From: an uncultured Clostridium sp.
GTDB taxonomy: Bacteria > Bacillota > Clostridia > Lachnospirales > Lachnospiraceae
Assembly: GCA_902496665.1 (NCBI GenBank)
Contig: CABVBU010000039.1
Span: 1 to 23,728 of the forward strand
DNA length: 23,728 nucleotides
Direction of reading: 5' to 3'
The notes under the pieces are model-generated. The model searched no databases, had not been told where the DNA came from, and worked only from the letters and a program-made list of their open reading frames with translations. The position numbers and the translations under genes were made by a program. Below are positions 1 to 6,632 of this stretch, piece after piece (positions within the stretch are counted from its first letter, which is position 1; each line of letters opens with the position of its first letter).

Positions 1-1
1 G

Positions 2-775
2 TGCTACAAGCAGAGAATGGAGAAGGGCTTAAGCTTCTTAGAGTTCAACTACATGCTGATGCAGAGCTACGACTTCTACGAGCTGTTCCAGAGATACGGC
101 TGCAACATGCAGTTCGGCGGCGATGACCAGTGGAGCAACATGCTCGGCGGTACAGAGCTCATCAGAAGAAAACTCGGTAAGGACGCTCACGCGATGACCA
201 TCACACTGCTCTTAAACTCTGAGGGCAAGAAGATGGGTAAGACCCAGTCCGGCGCTGTATGGCTTGATCCGAATAAGACGACTCCGTTTGAGTTCTACCA
301 GTACTGGAGAAACGTCGGAGACGCAGATGTATTAAAGTGCCTGCGCATGCTCACATTCCTTCCGCTTGAGCAGATCGATGAGATGGACAAGTGGGAAGGC
401 AGCCAGTTAAACCAGGCGAAGGAGATCCTTGCATACGAGCTCACAAGCCTTGTTCATGGCGAGGAGGAAGCAAAGAAAGCACAGGAGAGCGCACGTGCAT
501 TATTCGCAGGCGGCGCTGCGGCAGAAATGCCGACAGCAGAGCTTTCCGACGCGGATCTTTCTGACGGCTCGATCGACCTCCTTTCCATCGTACAGAAATC
601 CGGCCTCTGCGCATCACGTTCTGAGGCGAGAAGAAACGTAGAGCAGGGCGGCGTTTCCGTAGACGGTGAGATCGTGAAGGATATTAAGGCTGTATACACG
701 AAAGAGCAGCTTTCCGGTGAAGGAATCGTTGTAAAGCGCGGTAAGAAGAACTTCCGCCGCGTGGTAGTTAAATAA
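2..775 (+). CDS. tyrS: Tyrosyl-tRNA synthetase, C-terminal part (5' end outside window)
   Basis: Cytoplasmic class I aminoacyl-tRNA synthetase that charges tRNA-Tyr with tyrosine using ATP. The frame is already open at base 2 (CYKQRMEKG...), so the internal ATG at 17 is not the start; the N-terminal HIGH-motif half is missing. Visible: the tyrosine/tRNA-binding stretch SFLEFNYMLMQSYDF, then QFGGDDQWSN, then the class I signature in its TyrRS form KKMGKT followed by SGAVWLD, a helical anticodon-binding region, and a C-terminal S4 RNA-binding domain (LLSIVQKSGLCASRSEARR...GGVSVDGEIV). The stop is TAA at 773-775. A hairpin lies just downstream. The identification is firm; only the truncation by the window edge limits it. 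Confidence 0.97.
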   Translation, partial: CYKQRMEKGLSFLEFNYMLMQSYDFYELFQRYGCNMQFGGDDQWSNMLGGTELIRRKLGKDAHAMTITLLLNSEGKKMGKTQSGAVWLDPNKTTPFEFYQYWRNVGDADVLKCLRMLTFLPLEQIDEMDKWEGSQLNQAKEILAYELTSLVHGEEEAKKAQESARALFAGGAAAEMPTAELSDADLSDGSIDLLSIVQKSGLCASRSEARRNVEQGGVSVDGEIVKDIKAVYTKEQLSGEGIVVKRGKKNFRRVVVK

Positions 776-779
776 AAAA

Positions 780-822
780 TTAGCTGCGCAGGGGACTGGA
801 ATTAGTTTCCTGCGCATGCTAA
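780..822 (+). terminator. Hairpin after tyrS, possible terminator
   Basis: TGCGCAGG (785-792) pairs perfectly with CCTGCGCA (809-816). The flanking TTAGC (780-784) and GCTAA (818-822) extend the stem past one bulged T. No uridine tract follows (TATAGAG), so this is a weak intrinsic terminator or an RNA-stabilising 3' hairpin. Confidence 0.45.
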
Positions 823-960
823 TATAGAGATGTCTGGAAACAGATATTTTTAGATCATGACTGTGAAGATATGAGCAGTTATTGAAAATCCAAAACTGAA
901 GAGACGGACAAACTGCGCTGTCGGTAAATGACGAAGCGGTTCCGCCGGAATGGAGAAAAT

Positions 961-2217
961 ATGGATATCTTAAACGAAGCTAAGAAAAATTTCGACTACA
1001 TGGTAAGGATCAGAAGACATATGCACGAGTATCCGGAAAACAGCGGTGTTGAGTATGAGACAGTAAAATATATTGCCTCTGAGCTCGATGCGCTGGGAAT
1101 CGAGTATGTAGTCGTTCCGGAAGGTGGTATTATCGGACAGATCCACGGCGGAAAACCGGGAAAAACCGTTCTTCTCCGTGCCGATATGGACGCGCTTCCG
1201 ATCCAGGAGAGCAAGACAAACCTCACAAAGGAAAAGGTCTGCATCTCCAAGAACGATGGAATCTCCCACGCCTGCGGACATGACGCCCACACAGCGATGC
1301 TTCTTGCCGAGGCAAAGATCTTAAACGAGAATAAGGAAGACTTAAACGGCAATATCGTTCTCCTCTTTGAGCGCGGCGAGGAAGCCGGCGGAAACATCAA
1401 AAATCTTCTTCCGTATGCCGTCGAGACAATGAAATTAAAGATCGATACCTGTATGGCAACACATGTAAAATGGGATGTTCCGACAGGAACGATCTCCGCG
1501 GAGCCGGGCGCGGTATTCTCCGGTGCATATGGATTTATCATCAAGCTTCACGGCCAGGCCGGTCACGGATCACGTCCGGATCTTGCTCACAGCGTTTTAG
1601 ACTGCTTCAACAATATCTATAACCATATCAATATGATCCGCATGAAATATGTGGCTCCGACGGATATCCTGACCTGCTCCGTTGGTTTCGTAAACTGCGG
1701 AACCGTCCGCAACATTATTCCGGACGAGCTGACCTTCGGCGGTACGATCCGTACCTTCAATGTTGACGGCGCAGGCACACCGTTTGTAAAACAGCTGATG
1801 GATGTAGTTGAGAAAGAGTGCGAGCTCTGCCAGTGTACATATGAAATCCTTCATATGCCGGATCCGCTGTTTGAGTGCCAGAATAACGCAGTCTGCAGTG
1901 AGATCGCGAAGAACGCGGTAAGAAAGTACATCGGTGAGGATGCTGTTACGGTTGCACAGCCGTGGATGGCATCTGAGAGCATGCAGGCATGCTTAAAGCT
2001 CTGGCCGGGTATCATCACCTTCACAGGTATCCAGAGCGAGGAGGCTGGCACCGGCGCAAACCATCACACACCGGAATTCGATGTGGATGAGCGCGGCATG
2101 ATCTACGGTGTTGCAGCAGCACTTGGATATGTGAAGGATTTCTTAAACTACGATAAGGAGATTCCGTTCAAACCGTTCGAGGGAACCTTAAAGAATCTGG
2201 TTGAGAGAAACCTGTAA
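961..2217 (+). CDS. M20-family amidohydrolase / carboxypeptidase (HipO/AbgA-like)
   Basis: Predicted cytoplasmic dinuclear-metal hydrolase of the M20D amidohydrolase group, which removes acyl groups from N-acyl amino acids or related amides; the exact substrate cannot be read. I chose ATG 961 over ATG 928 because GGAGA at 952-956 is correctly spaced for 961, giving 418 residues, normal for the family. Visible motifs: LLRADMDALPIQE near residue 76, SHACGHDAHTAML (metal ligands about C105 and H107), GEEAGG (about E140/E141), ATHVKW (about H168), the lid-domain GQAGHGSRPD, and ANHHTPEF near the C-terminus (about H368/H369). All ligands look intact, so it should be active. It stands alone between tyrS and a bidirectional terminator; no clear promoter was found in 829-960. 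Confidence 0.9.
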   Translation: MDILNEAKKNFDYMVRIRRHMHEYPENSGVEYETVKYIASELDALGIEYVVVPEGGIIGQIHGGKPGKTVLLRADMDALPIQESKTNLTKEKVCISKNDGISHACGHDAHTAMLLAEAKILNENKEDLNGNIVLLFERGEEAGGNIKNLLPYAVETMKLKIDTCMATHVKWDVPTGTISAEPGAVFSGAYGFIIKLHGQAGHGSRPDLAHSVLDCFNNIYNHINMIRMKYVAPTDILTCSVGFVNCGTVRNIIPDELTFGGTIRTFNVDGAGTPFVKQLMDVVEKECELCQCTYEILHMPDPLFECQNNAVCSEIAKNAVRKYIGEDAVTVAQPWMASESMQACLKLWPGIITFTGIQSEEAGTGANHHTPEFDVDERGMIYGVAAALGYVKDFLNYDKEIPFKPFEGTLKNLVERNL

Positions 2218-2275
2218 AAGCAACAGAAATGGTAAAAAGATTATCCATTAACGGATAAAAAATCCGAATAGAAAT

Positions 2276-2321
2276 AAAAAGACCGGTGTATCAGGAAGAA
2301 ATTCGATACACCGGTCTTTTT
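2276..2321. terminator. Bidirectional intrinsic terminator
   Basis: A perfect 12-bp stem, GACCGGTGTATC (2281-2292) with GATACACCGGTC (2305-2316), has a 12-nt loop. TTTTT follows on the right and AAAAA precedes on the left, so it works in both directions. It ends the M20 amidohydrolase on the plus strand and the sensor-kinase operon on the minus strand. Confidence 0.93.
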
Positions 2322-2377
2322 GCGCATCCGCGCGGGTACTGAGTTAAAGTCTGTGTTTGCACGGGAGATTGGCAGTT

Positions 2378-3808
2378 TTAAAAAGACAGGGGCAATAAAA
2401 GCTGATAATAAGCCCCGTGTTCCGGCACAGTGCGGTTTCCGGCGGTAATGGACCCGCCAAGATAGTGGATGCCGGTCCATACAATAGAAAGACCAATTCC
2501 ATTTTTTCCACCATCACCCTTATAAAAACGTTCAAAAATATGAGGGAGATCTTTCTCCGGGAATCCCGGACCATCATCCTGTATCAGAAGGATCAGCGAG
2601 TTCCCATCTGTACTCATACGGATCATAATCTCGTGATCGGCATATCGCAGACAGTTTGAAAGAATATTTTGTATCACCCGCTTCAACAATTCCGGATCCG
2701 TATGGATCGTTAGTGGGCGTGCAGCTTCAAGCTGTATAACGCAGTCCCTTCGGATCGTACTCATGATATCCACACATTCATCAAGAAACTCCATTACTTC
2801 CAGATCTGTCGGATGCAGGTCAAACGTGTGACTGTCCATTTTCGAGAGAGAAAGAATGCTTTCTACAAGGTCAGTCATGCGCAGACTTTCAGAAAGAATG
2901 ATACTGGCAGCTTTCTGATGATCCTTTATAACATTGGAAACGATCCCCTGGGAATACCCGGTTATAGACGCAAGCGGCGTTTTCAGGTCATGGGAAGCGT
3001 TTTGAAAAAACTGTCTTTTTTCTTCCTCGGATCTTCGGATCGTTTCTTCCATCTGATTATAGGATCGTTTTAAAGATTCCAGTTCATTTAAAGAATAGGA
3101 ATCCTGGATCTGTGCGTCTGTTTCTCCATTGATTCTCTGGATCTGGAGACAAAGATGTTGGATCGGGACAGAGATGGTTTTTGCGATTCCCCATACTAAA
3201 AAAGATGATAAAAACACAGAAACGATTAAAATCGCAATATACAATTTCCATGTATAATTCCAGAAAACAGATGAATCCGGAATCTGGACAACAGAAACAA
3301 AATACTTTGCCCGTACAGGTGTACTGGATGGAAACACATACATACTGATGTACCAGAAATCTTCAGAAAGTAAAACCCGGGACGGTTTTCCCGAAACCAG
3401 TTCACCTGACTGGATCATCTGGCGACACTGTTCCTCTAATGCAGATATCGGATAAATATTCTGGTCATTACTGGATTGCGGGAAGACAAGTTTTTGCCTG
3501 GAATTAAAAACCAGAAATATACCATTATAAGGCTGATCTCTGAGCTGCAGCCTGACAGAACGAAGTAAAGCTTTTGAAGCTTCGCGCGTATTTTCCTTAG
3601 AATCTGAAGAAGTGTAAGCCGGGTCAGTGCTCAAACGATCTGACTCCGATTGAACCATCCTGATCAGATGCTCTGTTTCTTTCCGGGCAGTGTACTGTAC
3701 ATACCAACGGGAAGAAAGGAAAAAGGTGATCCCGACTCCGAGAGTCATTAAAAAAATCACGAGAAAAATTGCAGAAAATAAACGTGTCTGGACACTCTTC
3801 CCAATCAT
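2378..3808 (-). CDS. Membrane sensor histidine kinase
   Basis: Sensor of a two-component system, in the cytoplasmic membrane with an extracellular sensing domain. The start is ATG at 3808-3806, which overlaps the regulator's TGA (3807-3805) as ATGA, with AGAAGGGA upstream; the longer frame to 3862 would run deep into the regulator gene. The product is 476 residues. Order: TM1 about residues 9-31, an extracytoplasmic domain of about 155 residues with no family I recognise, TM2 about 187-208, a HAMP-like linker, the phosphoacceptor H-box SHDLKTPLAS (about H273), the N-box NILSNCLRYAD (about N385), DDGPGF, the F-box HIFERFYKG and GKNGIGLSI. All catalytic boxes are present. It is translationally coupled to the regulator. 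The input signal is unknown; the adjacent exported proteins suggest an envelope or wall cue (inference). Confidence 0.93.
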   Translation of the reverse strand: MIGKSVQTRLFSAIFLVIFLMTLGVGITFFLSSRWYVQYTARKETEHLIRMVQSESDRLSTDPAYTSSDSKENTREASKALLRSVRLQLRDQPYNGIFLVFNSRQKLVFPQSSNDQNIYPISALEEQCRQMIQSGELVSGKPSRVLLSEDFWYISMYVFPSSTPVRAKYFVSVVQIPDSSVFWNYTWKLYIAILIVSVFLSSFLVWGIAKTISVPIQHLCLQIQRINGETDAQIQDSYSLNELESLKRSYNQMEETIRRSEEEKRQFFQNASHDLKTPLASITGYSQGIVSNVIKDHQKAASIILSESLRMTDLVESILSLSKMDSHTFDLHPTDLEVMEFLDECVDIMSTIRRDCVIQLEAARPLTIHTDPELLKRVIQNILSNCLRYADHEIMIRMSTDGNSLILLIQDDGPGFPEKDLPHIFERFYKGDGGKNGIGLSIVWTGIHYLGGSITAGNRTVPEHGAYYQLLLPLSF

Positions 3809-4530
3809 ATTGATTCGATCCCTTCTGGCTTTCGCTCGTTCATCCGATAACCAAAGCCCCATACCGTCTCGATCAGGGCAGTAGATCCGAAAGAAAGAAG
3901 TTTTTTTCGAAGCCGCTTAATAAAATCCTCCGGCATAGCTGCTTCAGGATCAGGACCTTGAAAATGCCAGATCTGTTCGGCTAATTCTTTTTTAGAAACA
4001 GCATTATCTGCCCGTTGTATCATATACAGCAGAAAATCAAATTCTGTCGGCGTTACATTTAGATCACGTTCCTGAATTGTGACTCTGTGGCTGACAGGAA
4101 AAAGGACCAGATTTCCACATGCAAACCGAGTGACGGGATCAGCCATGCCGGCATCGTAAAAGTGTGGATCAGATCGGCGGAATAATGCCTTTACCCGTGC
4201 AACGAACTCTAATGGAAGAAATGGCTTTGTAATATAGTCATCGCTTCCGAGAGTGATTCCCATAACACGGTCGAGCGGCGTATCTTTGGCAGATACAAAA
4301 ATAATGGGAACGTGGCTTTGACGACGGAAATAGGTGCATAGACTGAGACCATCGATTCCGGGCATCATGATGTCGAGGATAAGCATATCGGGTTCTTTTG
4401 CGGAAAAGGCCTGGCAGGCTTCCTGACCATTTTTAAACGTCTCTACTTTAAAGCCTTCATTTTCAAGAAATAGCTGCATCATTGTACGGATATTTGACTC
4501 ATCATCTACTACATAGATCAGTTTTGACAT
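3805..4530 (-). CDS. OmpR/PhoB-family response regulator
   Basis: DNA-binding partner of the downstream kinase; 241 residues, typical of the family. The receiver domain (about 1-120) shows the acidic pair VVDDE (D9/D10), phosphoacceptor D53 in LILDIMMPG, the switch residue S80 in FVSAKD, and K102 in DDYITKPF. The C-terminal winged helix (about 135-235) carries LNVTPTEFDFLLYM and IETVWGFGYRM, classic OmpR-type signatures. The start ATG at 4530-4528 follows a GAGG site 9 nt upstream. It is the first gene of a two-gene minus-strand operon divergent from two exported-protein genes. The direct repeat at 4594-4612 is a good candidate for its binding site. Confidence 0.95.
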   Translation of the reverse strand: MSKLIYVVDDESNIRTMMQLFLENEGFKVETFKNGQEACQAFSAKEPDMLILDIMMPGIDGLSLCTYFRRQSHVPIIFVSAKDTPLDRVMGITLGSDDYITKPFLPLEFVARVKALFRRSDPHFYDAGMADPVTRFACGNLVLFPVSHRVTIQERDLNVTPTEFDFLLYMIQRADNAVSKKELAEQIWHFQGPDPEAAMPEDFIKRLRKKLLSFGSTALIETVWGFGYRMNERKPEGIESI

Positions 4531-4561
4531 GATAAATTACCTCGTTTGTATTTATGCTTTC

Positions 4562-4590
4562 ATATTAACATGAGATTTTAAAACCGTAAA
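4562..4590 (-). promoter_or_regulatory. Putative promoter of the two-component operon
   Basis: On the minus strand, TTTACG (4590-4585) and TAATAT (4567-4562) are 17 bp apart, each matching the sigma-A consensus at 4 of 6 positions. The direct repeat at 4594-4612 starts 3 bp upstream of this -35, which would suit autoregulation. Confidence 0.45.
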
Positions 4591-4593
4591 TGA

Positions 4594-4612
4594 TTGCCAC
4601 ATTCTTGCCACA
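4594..4612. promoter_or_regulatory. Direct repeat TTGCCACA x2, candidate response-regulator operator
   Basis: TTGCCACA occurs at 4594-4601 and again at 4605-4612. The repeat period is 11 bp, about one helical turn, the geometry used by OmpR/PhoB-family dimers binding head to tail. It sits between divergent promoters for the regulator/kinase pair and the exported-protein pair. The binding itself is inference. Confidence 0.6.
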
Positions 4613-4645
4613 CAGGTGAACTGGTAATGCACACAGGGATAGCGG

Positions 4646-4651
4646 TATGAT
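4646..4651 (+). promoter_or_regulatory. Putative -10 box for the exported-protein operon
   Basis: TATGAT at 4646-4651 is a good -10 box, but the expected -35 zone (about 4622-4628, TGGTAAT) is poor. A weak -35 with an 11-bp-period repeat just upstream (4594-4612) is what an activator-dependent promoter looks like. Confidence 0.45.
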
Positions 4652-4687
4652 AAACATATCAAATAATTTAATGATGGAGGTAACAAG

Positions 4688-5170
4688 ATGAAGAAGGGTT
4701 TGAAAATTTTATGCGCGGCGTTATCGCTTACTGCAATCATGTCCTTCTCTGCGTTTGCGGCTGAGACAAGAAAAGAATATAGGGCGGAAGCGGAACCGAT
4801 TCGCACTGAGATGAAAGCGATGGAGGAGCAGATGGATGCTCTCAGGGAATCCAATAAAGATTTCATGGAACATTTCAAAAATATTCATCTGAATAAAAAG
4901 GAGACAGGAGAGCTTCCTGTCGACAAGGATGTGTGGAAAGAGGCAAAAACGCTTCGTGGGAAAATCAAAACGATCCGTGAGGAAAACGGGGATTCCCAGG
5001 TAAAGAATCTTCGCGCGGAAGCGAAGGCGGCTGCTGAAAACAAAGATTTTGACACAGCAATCTTAAAATTAAAAGAAGCAGAAAAAGAAAAGGAAAAACG
5101 CCTGGAAATGCTGAAAGAGATCAATAGCATTTGGAAACAGATTGATGATCTTCTTTCTTCCGGGCAATAA
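4688..5170 (+). CDS. Small exported, charged helical protein of unknown function
   Basis: 160 residues. The start ATG has a GGAGG site 7 nt upstream (4676-4680). An N-terminal signal peptide (MKKGLKILCAALSLTAIMSFSAFA) with cleavage likely after AFA leaves about 136 residues. The mature part is almost entirely predicted helix, very rich in Lys and Glu, with heptad-like segments (AEPIRTEMKAMEEQMDAL; LKLKEAEKEKEKRLEML) and no cysteine. I do not recognise a family with certainty. Its size, export signal and helical character, beside a two-component system, recall the CpxP/Spy type of periplasmic stress proteins, but no LTxxQ motif is seen, so this is only an analogy. It is first in an operon with the GH5-like gene 15 nt downstream. 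Confidence 0.8.
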   Translation: MKKGLKILCAALSLTAIMSFSAFAAETRKEYRAEAEPIRTEMKAMEEQMDALRESNKDFMEHFKNIHLNKKETGELPVDKDVWKEAKTLRGKIKTIREENGDSQVKNLRAEAKAAAENKDFDTAILKLKEAEKEKEKRLEMLKEINSIWKQIDDLLSSGQ

Positions 5171-5185
5171 GTGGAGGAGACGAGA

Positions 5186-6352
5186 TTGAAAAGAATTTAT
5201 TTGGGCCTGGCGGTTTCTGTGCTTCTGGCGGTCAGCAGTTTCCCCTCATATGCTGGACAGTGGAAGCAGGACACGGCAGGATGGAAATATGAGAGCGATG
5301 ATCATACATTTCTTCAGGATCAGTGGTTTCAGGACTATGACGGTAAATGGTATTACTTTGAATCGGATGGTTACATGAGTGCAAACTGTATGACACCGGA
5401 TGGATATGTCACGGGCGCAGATGGTGCCTGGATCGAAGGACTCGGGCAGAGCAAAGATCAGGCGGTACTTCCGTGGCAGTACCAGACTTTTTTGGGAAAA
5501 GGTCTGGATGTCACATGGGCAGAATTTCAGAAGCGGACCAGGACGTACAGCATTAAGCAGGTACAGGAATTTAAGAAAGCCGGGGTTAGTCATGTAAGAA
5601 TCCGGGTACAGGATGATATCAGCACCGAGCTTCTGGCATTGCTGGATATGCAGGTCACAGATTGTCTGAAAAACGGAATTATTCCTGTTATTGCATATCA
5701 GGCGCATGAATTTAAAACAGATCCAACAAAGGAAAATATGGATCATGTGACGGAATGGTGGAGCCAGATCGCAGAGCATTTTAAAGACGCTTCACATCTG
5801 TTGGCGTTTGATCTGATGATTGAATCTTCGGATGCGATCAATAAATTGCCGGATACATTGAATGAAATGTATGAACAGACGGTTGCGGCAATCAGAAAAA
5901 CAAATCCGGACAGAATCATTATGATCTCTCCACGCTTGCGGTCAGACCCTAATTATTTGTCAGAGCTTAAAATTCCAAGTGCACACAATGGATATCTTAT
6001 GGCAGAATGGCACTTTTACGCATCCGGGCCGGATAAGGCAAATGAAAAGAAGCTGTGGACTACGGGAACGGATGCTGAGAAAAAGCTGATTACAGATAAG
6101 ATCCAGACGGCGCTTGCGTGGCAGCAGCAGACGGGGATTCCGACATGGGTTGGAGCCTGGATGCCGGGAAACTATAATAAAGGAAATACATACAGTATAG
6201 AAGAGCAGACAGTATTTGCCGGATTTATGACGAAAGCATTGAGTGATGCAGGAATTCCATTTGCGGTAAATGCAGATACAAAGTATTACAATGCGGCAGA
6301 GAATACATGGATCTCGTCCATGCAGCCGGTTTTTAAAACAATATTCCAATAA
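5186..6352 (+). CDS. Exported cell-wall-binding protein with GH5-like domain, probably catalytically impaired
   Basis: 388 residues from TTG 5186, preceded by GGAGGAG (5173-5179); the GTG at 5171 lies in that ribosome binding site and is unlikely to start. Signal peptide: MKRIYLGLAVSVLLAVSSFPSYA. Then two to three short aromatic cell-wall/choline-binding-type repeats (GWKYESDDHTFLQDQWF, DGKWYYFESDGYMS), then a TIM-barrel-like domain from about residue 100: GKGLDVTWAEF, GVSHVRIRVQDD, LLAFDLMIESSD, MAEWHFYASG, IPTWVGAWMPG. This order matches GH5-type glycosidases. In GH5 the strand-4 motif is normally NEP; here it is IES (E213 kept). The strand-7 nucleophile Glu (usually GE[FWY]G) is replaced by Ala (A324 in VGAWMPG). 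It may therefore bind glycans rather than cut them. A strong hairpin terminator follows. Confidence 0.8.
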   Translation: MKRIYLGLAVSVLLAVSSFPSYAGQWKQDTAGWKYESDDHTFLQDQWFQDYDGKWYYFESDGYMSANCMTPDGYVTGADGAWIEGLGQSKDQAVLPWQYQTFLGKGLDVTWAEFQKRTRTYSIKQVQEFKKAGVSHVRIRVQDDISTELLALLDMQVTDCLKNGIIPVIAYQAHEFKTDPTKENMDHVTEWWSQIAEHFKDASHLLAFDLMIESSDAINKLPDTLNEMYEQTVAAIRKTNPDRIIMISPRLRSDPNYLSELKIPSAHNGYLMAEWHFYASGPDKANEKKLWTTGTDAEKKLITDKIQTALAWQQQTGIPTWVGAWMPGNYNKGNTYSIEEQTVFAGFMTKALSDAGIPFAVNADTKYYNAAENTWISSMQPVFKTIFQ

Positions 6353-6365
6353 AAGAAGAAACTGT

Positions 6366-6397
6366 TACGAGCAGCGGAATGCAATCCGCTGCTCGTA
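6366..6397 (+). terminator. Hairpin terminator after the GH5-like gene
   Basis: A perfect 13-bp stem, TACGAGCAGCGGA (6366-6378) with TCCGCTGCTCGTA (6385-6397), has a 6-nt loop. The following GTGTTTGGTAAATTT is only modestly T-rich. The stem strength and its position 14 bp after the stop support a terminator. Confidence 0.8.
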
Positions 6398-6458
6398 GTG
6401 TTTGGTAAATTTAACAAAAACTTAACACTATAAAACATACTTTTCTCACAGTTCCCAT

Positions 6459-6466
6459 GTTATACT
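6459..6466 (+). promoter_or_regulatory. Putative extended -10 promoter for the DUF1538/PII operon
   Basis: TGTTATACT contains a near-consensus -10 (TATACT, 6461-6466) with a nearby upstream TG. No convincing -35 is seen 16-18 bp upstream. It lies just before the structured leader at 6479-6610, giving a transcript starting near 6473. Confidence 0.45.
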
Positions 6467-6478
6467 AAACATAATTCG

Positions 6479-6610
6479 CTGGTTACAGGATCGCGGCGCT
6501 GCAAGCCCGCGTATCCTGTAACGGCATCCCCTGTTCGTGAAATACCTGGCGGAGAGAACACGAATGTGGAAAGAAACCAAGTAACCGGACGGAGCTTAGA
6601 ATGTCCGTCT
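6479..6610 (+). promoter_or_regulatory. Structured 5' leader of the DUF1538 operon, possible riboswitch
   Basis: Hairpin A: GTTACAGGAT (6482-6491) with ATCCTGTAAC (6513-6522), extended by CGCGG/CCGCG across a bulged T. Hairpin B: TTCGTG (6534-6539) with CACGAA (6559-6564). Hairpin C: GACGGA (6588-6593) with TCCGTC (6604-6609), ending 11 nt before the ribosome binding site. In addition, GGTTAC (6481-6486) can pair with GTAACC (6581-6586), with a G-U and a C-G extending it, which competes with the base of hairpin A. Mutually exclusive pairing in a leader of this length suggests a switch. I do not recognise the class. Confidence 0.5.
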
Positions 6611-6632
6611 CACAAACACAGGAGAGTGAAAA

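Noticed and set aside
928..960. Upstream ATG for the M20 amidohydrolase
   Set aside because: The ribosome binding site GGAGA lies between it and ATG 961, and the extra 11 residues are not part of the family fold.
2241..2258. Small hairpin TTATCC/GGATAA after the M20 gene
   Set aside because: Six base pairs, AT-rich, no T tract. The strong terminator 20 bp further on makes it unnecessary.
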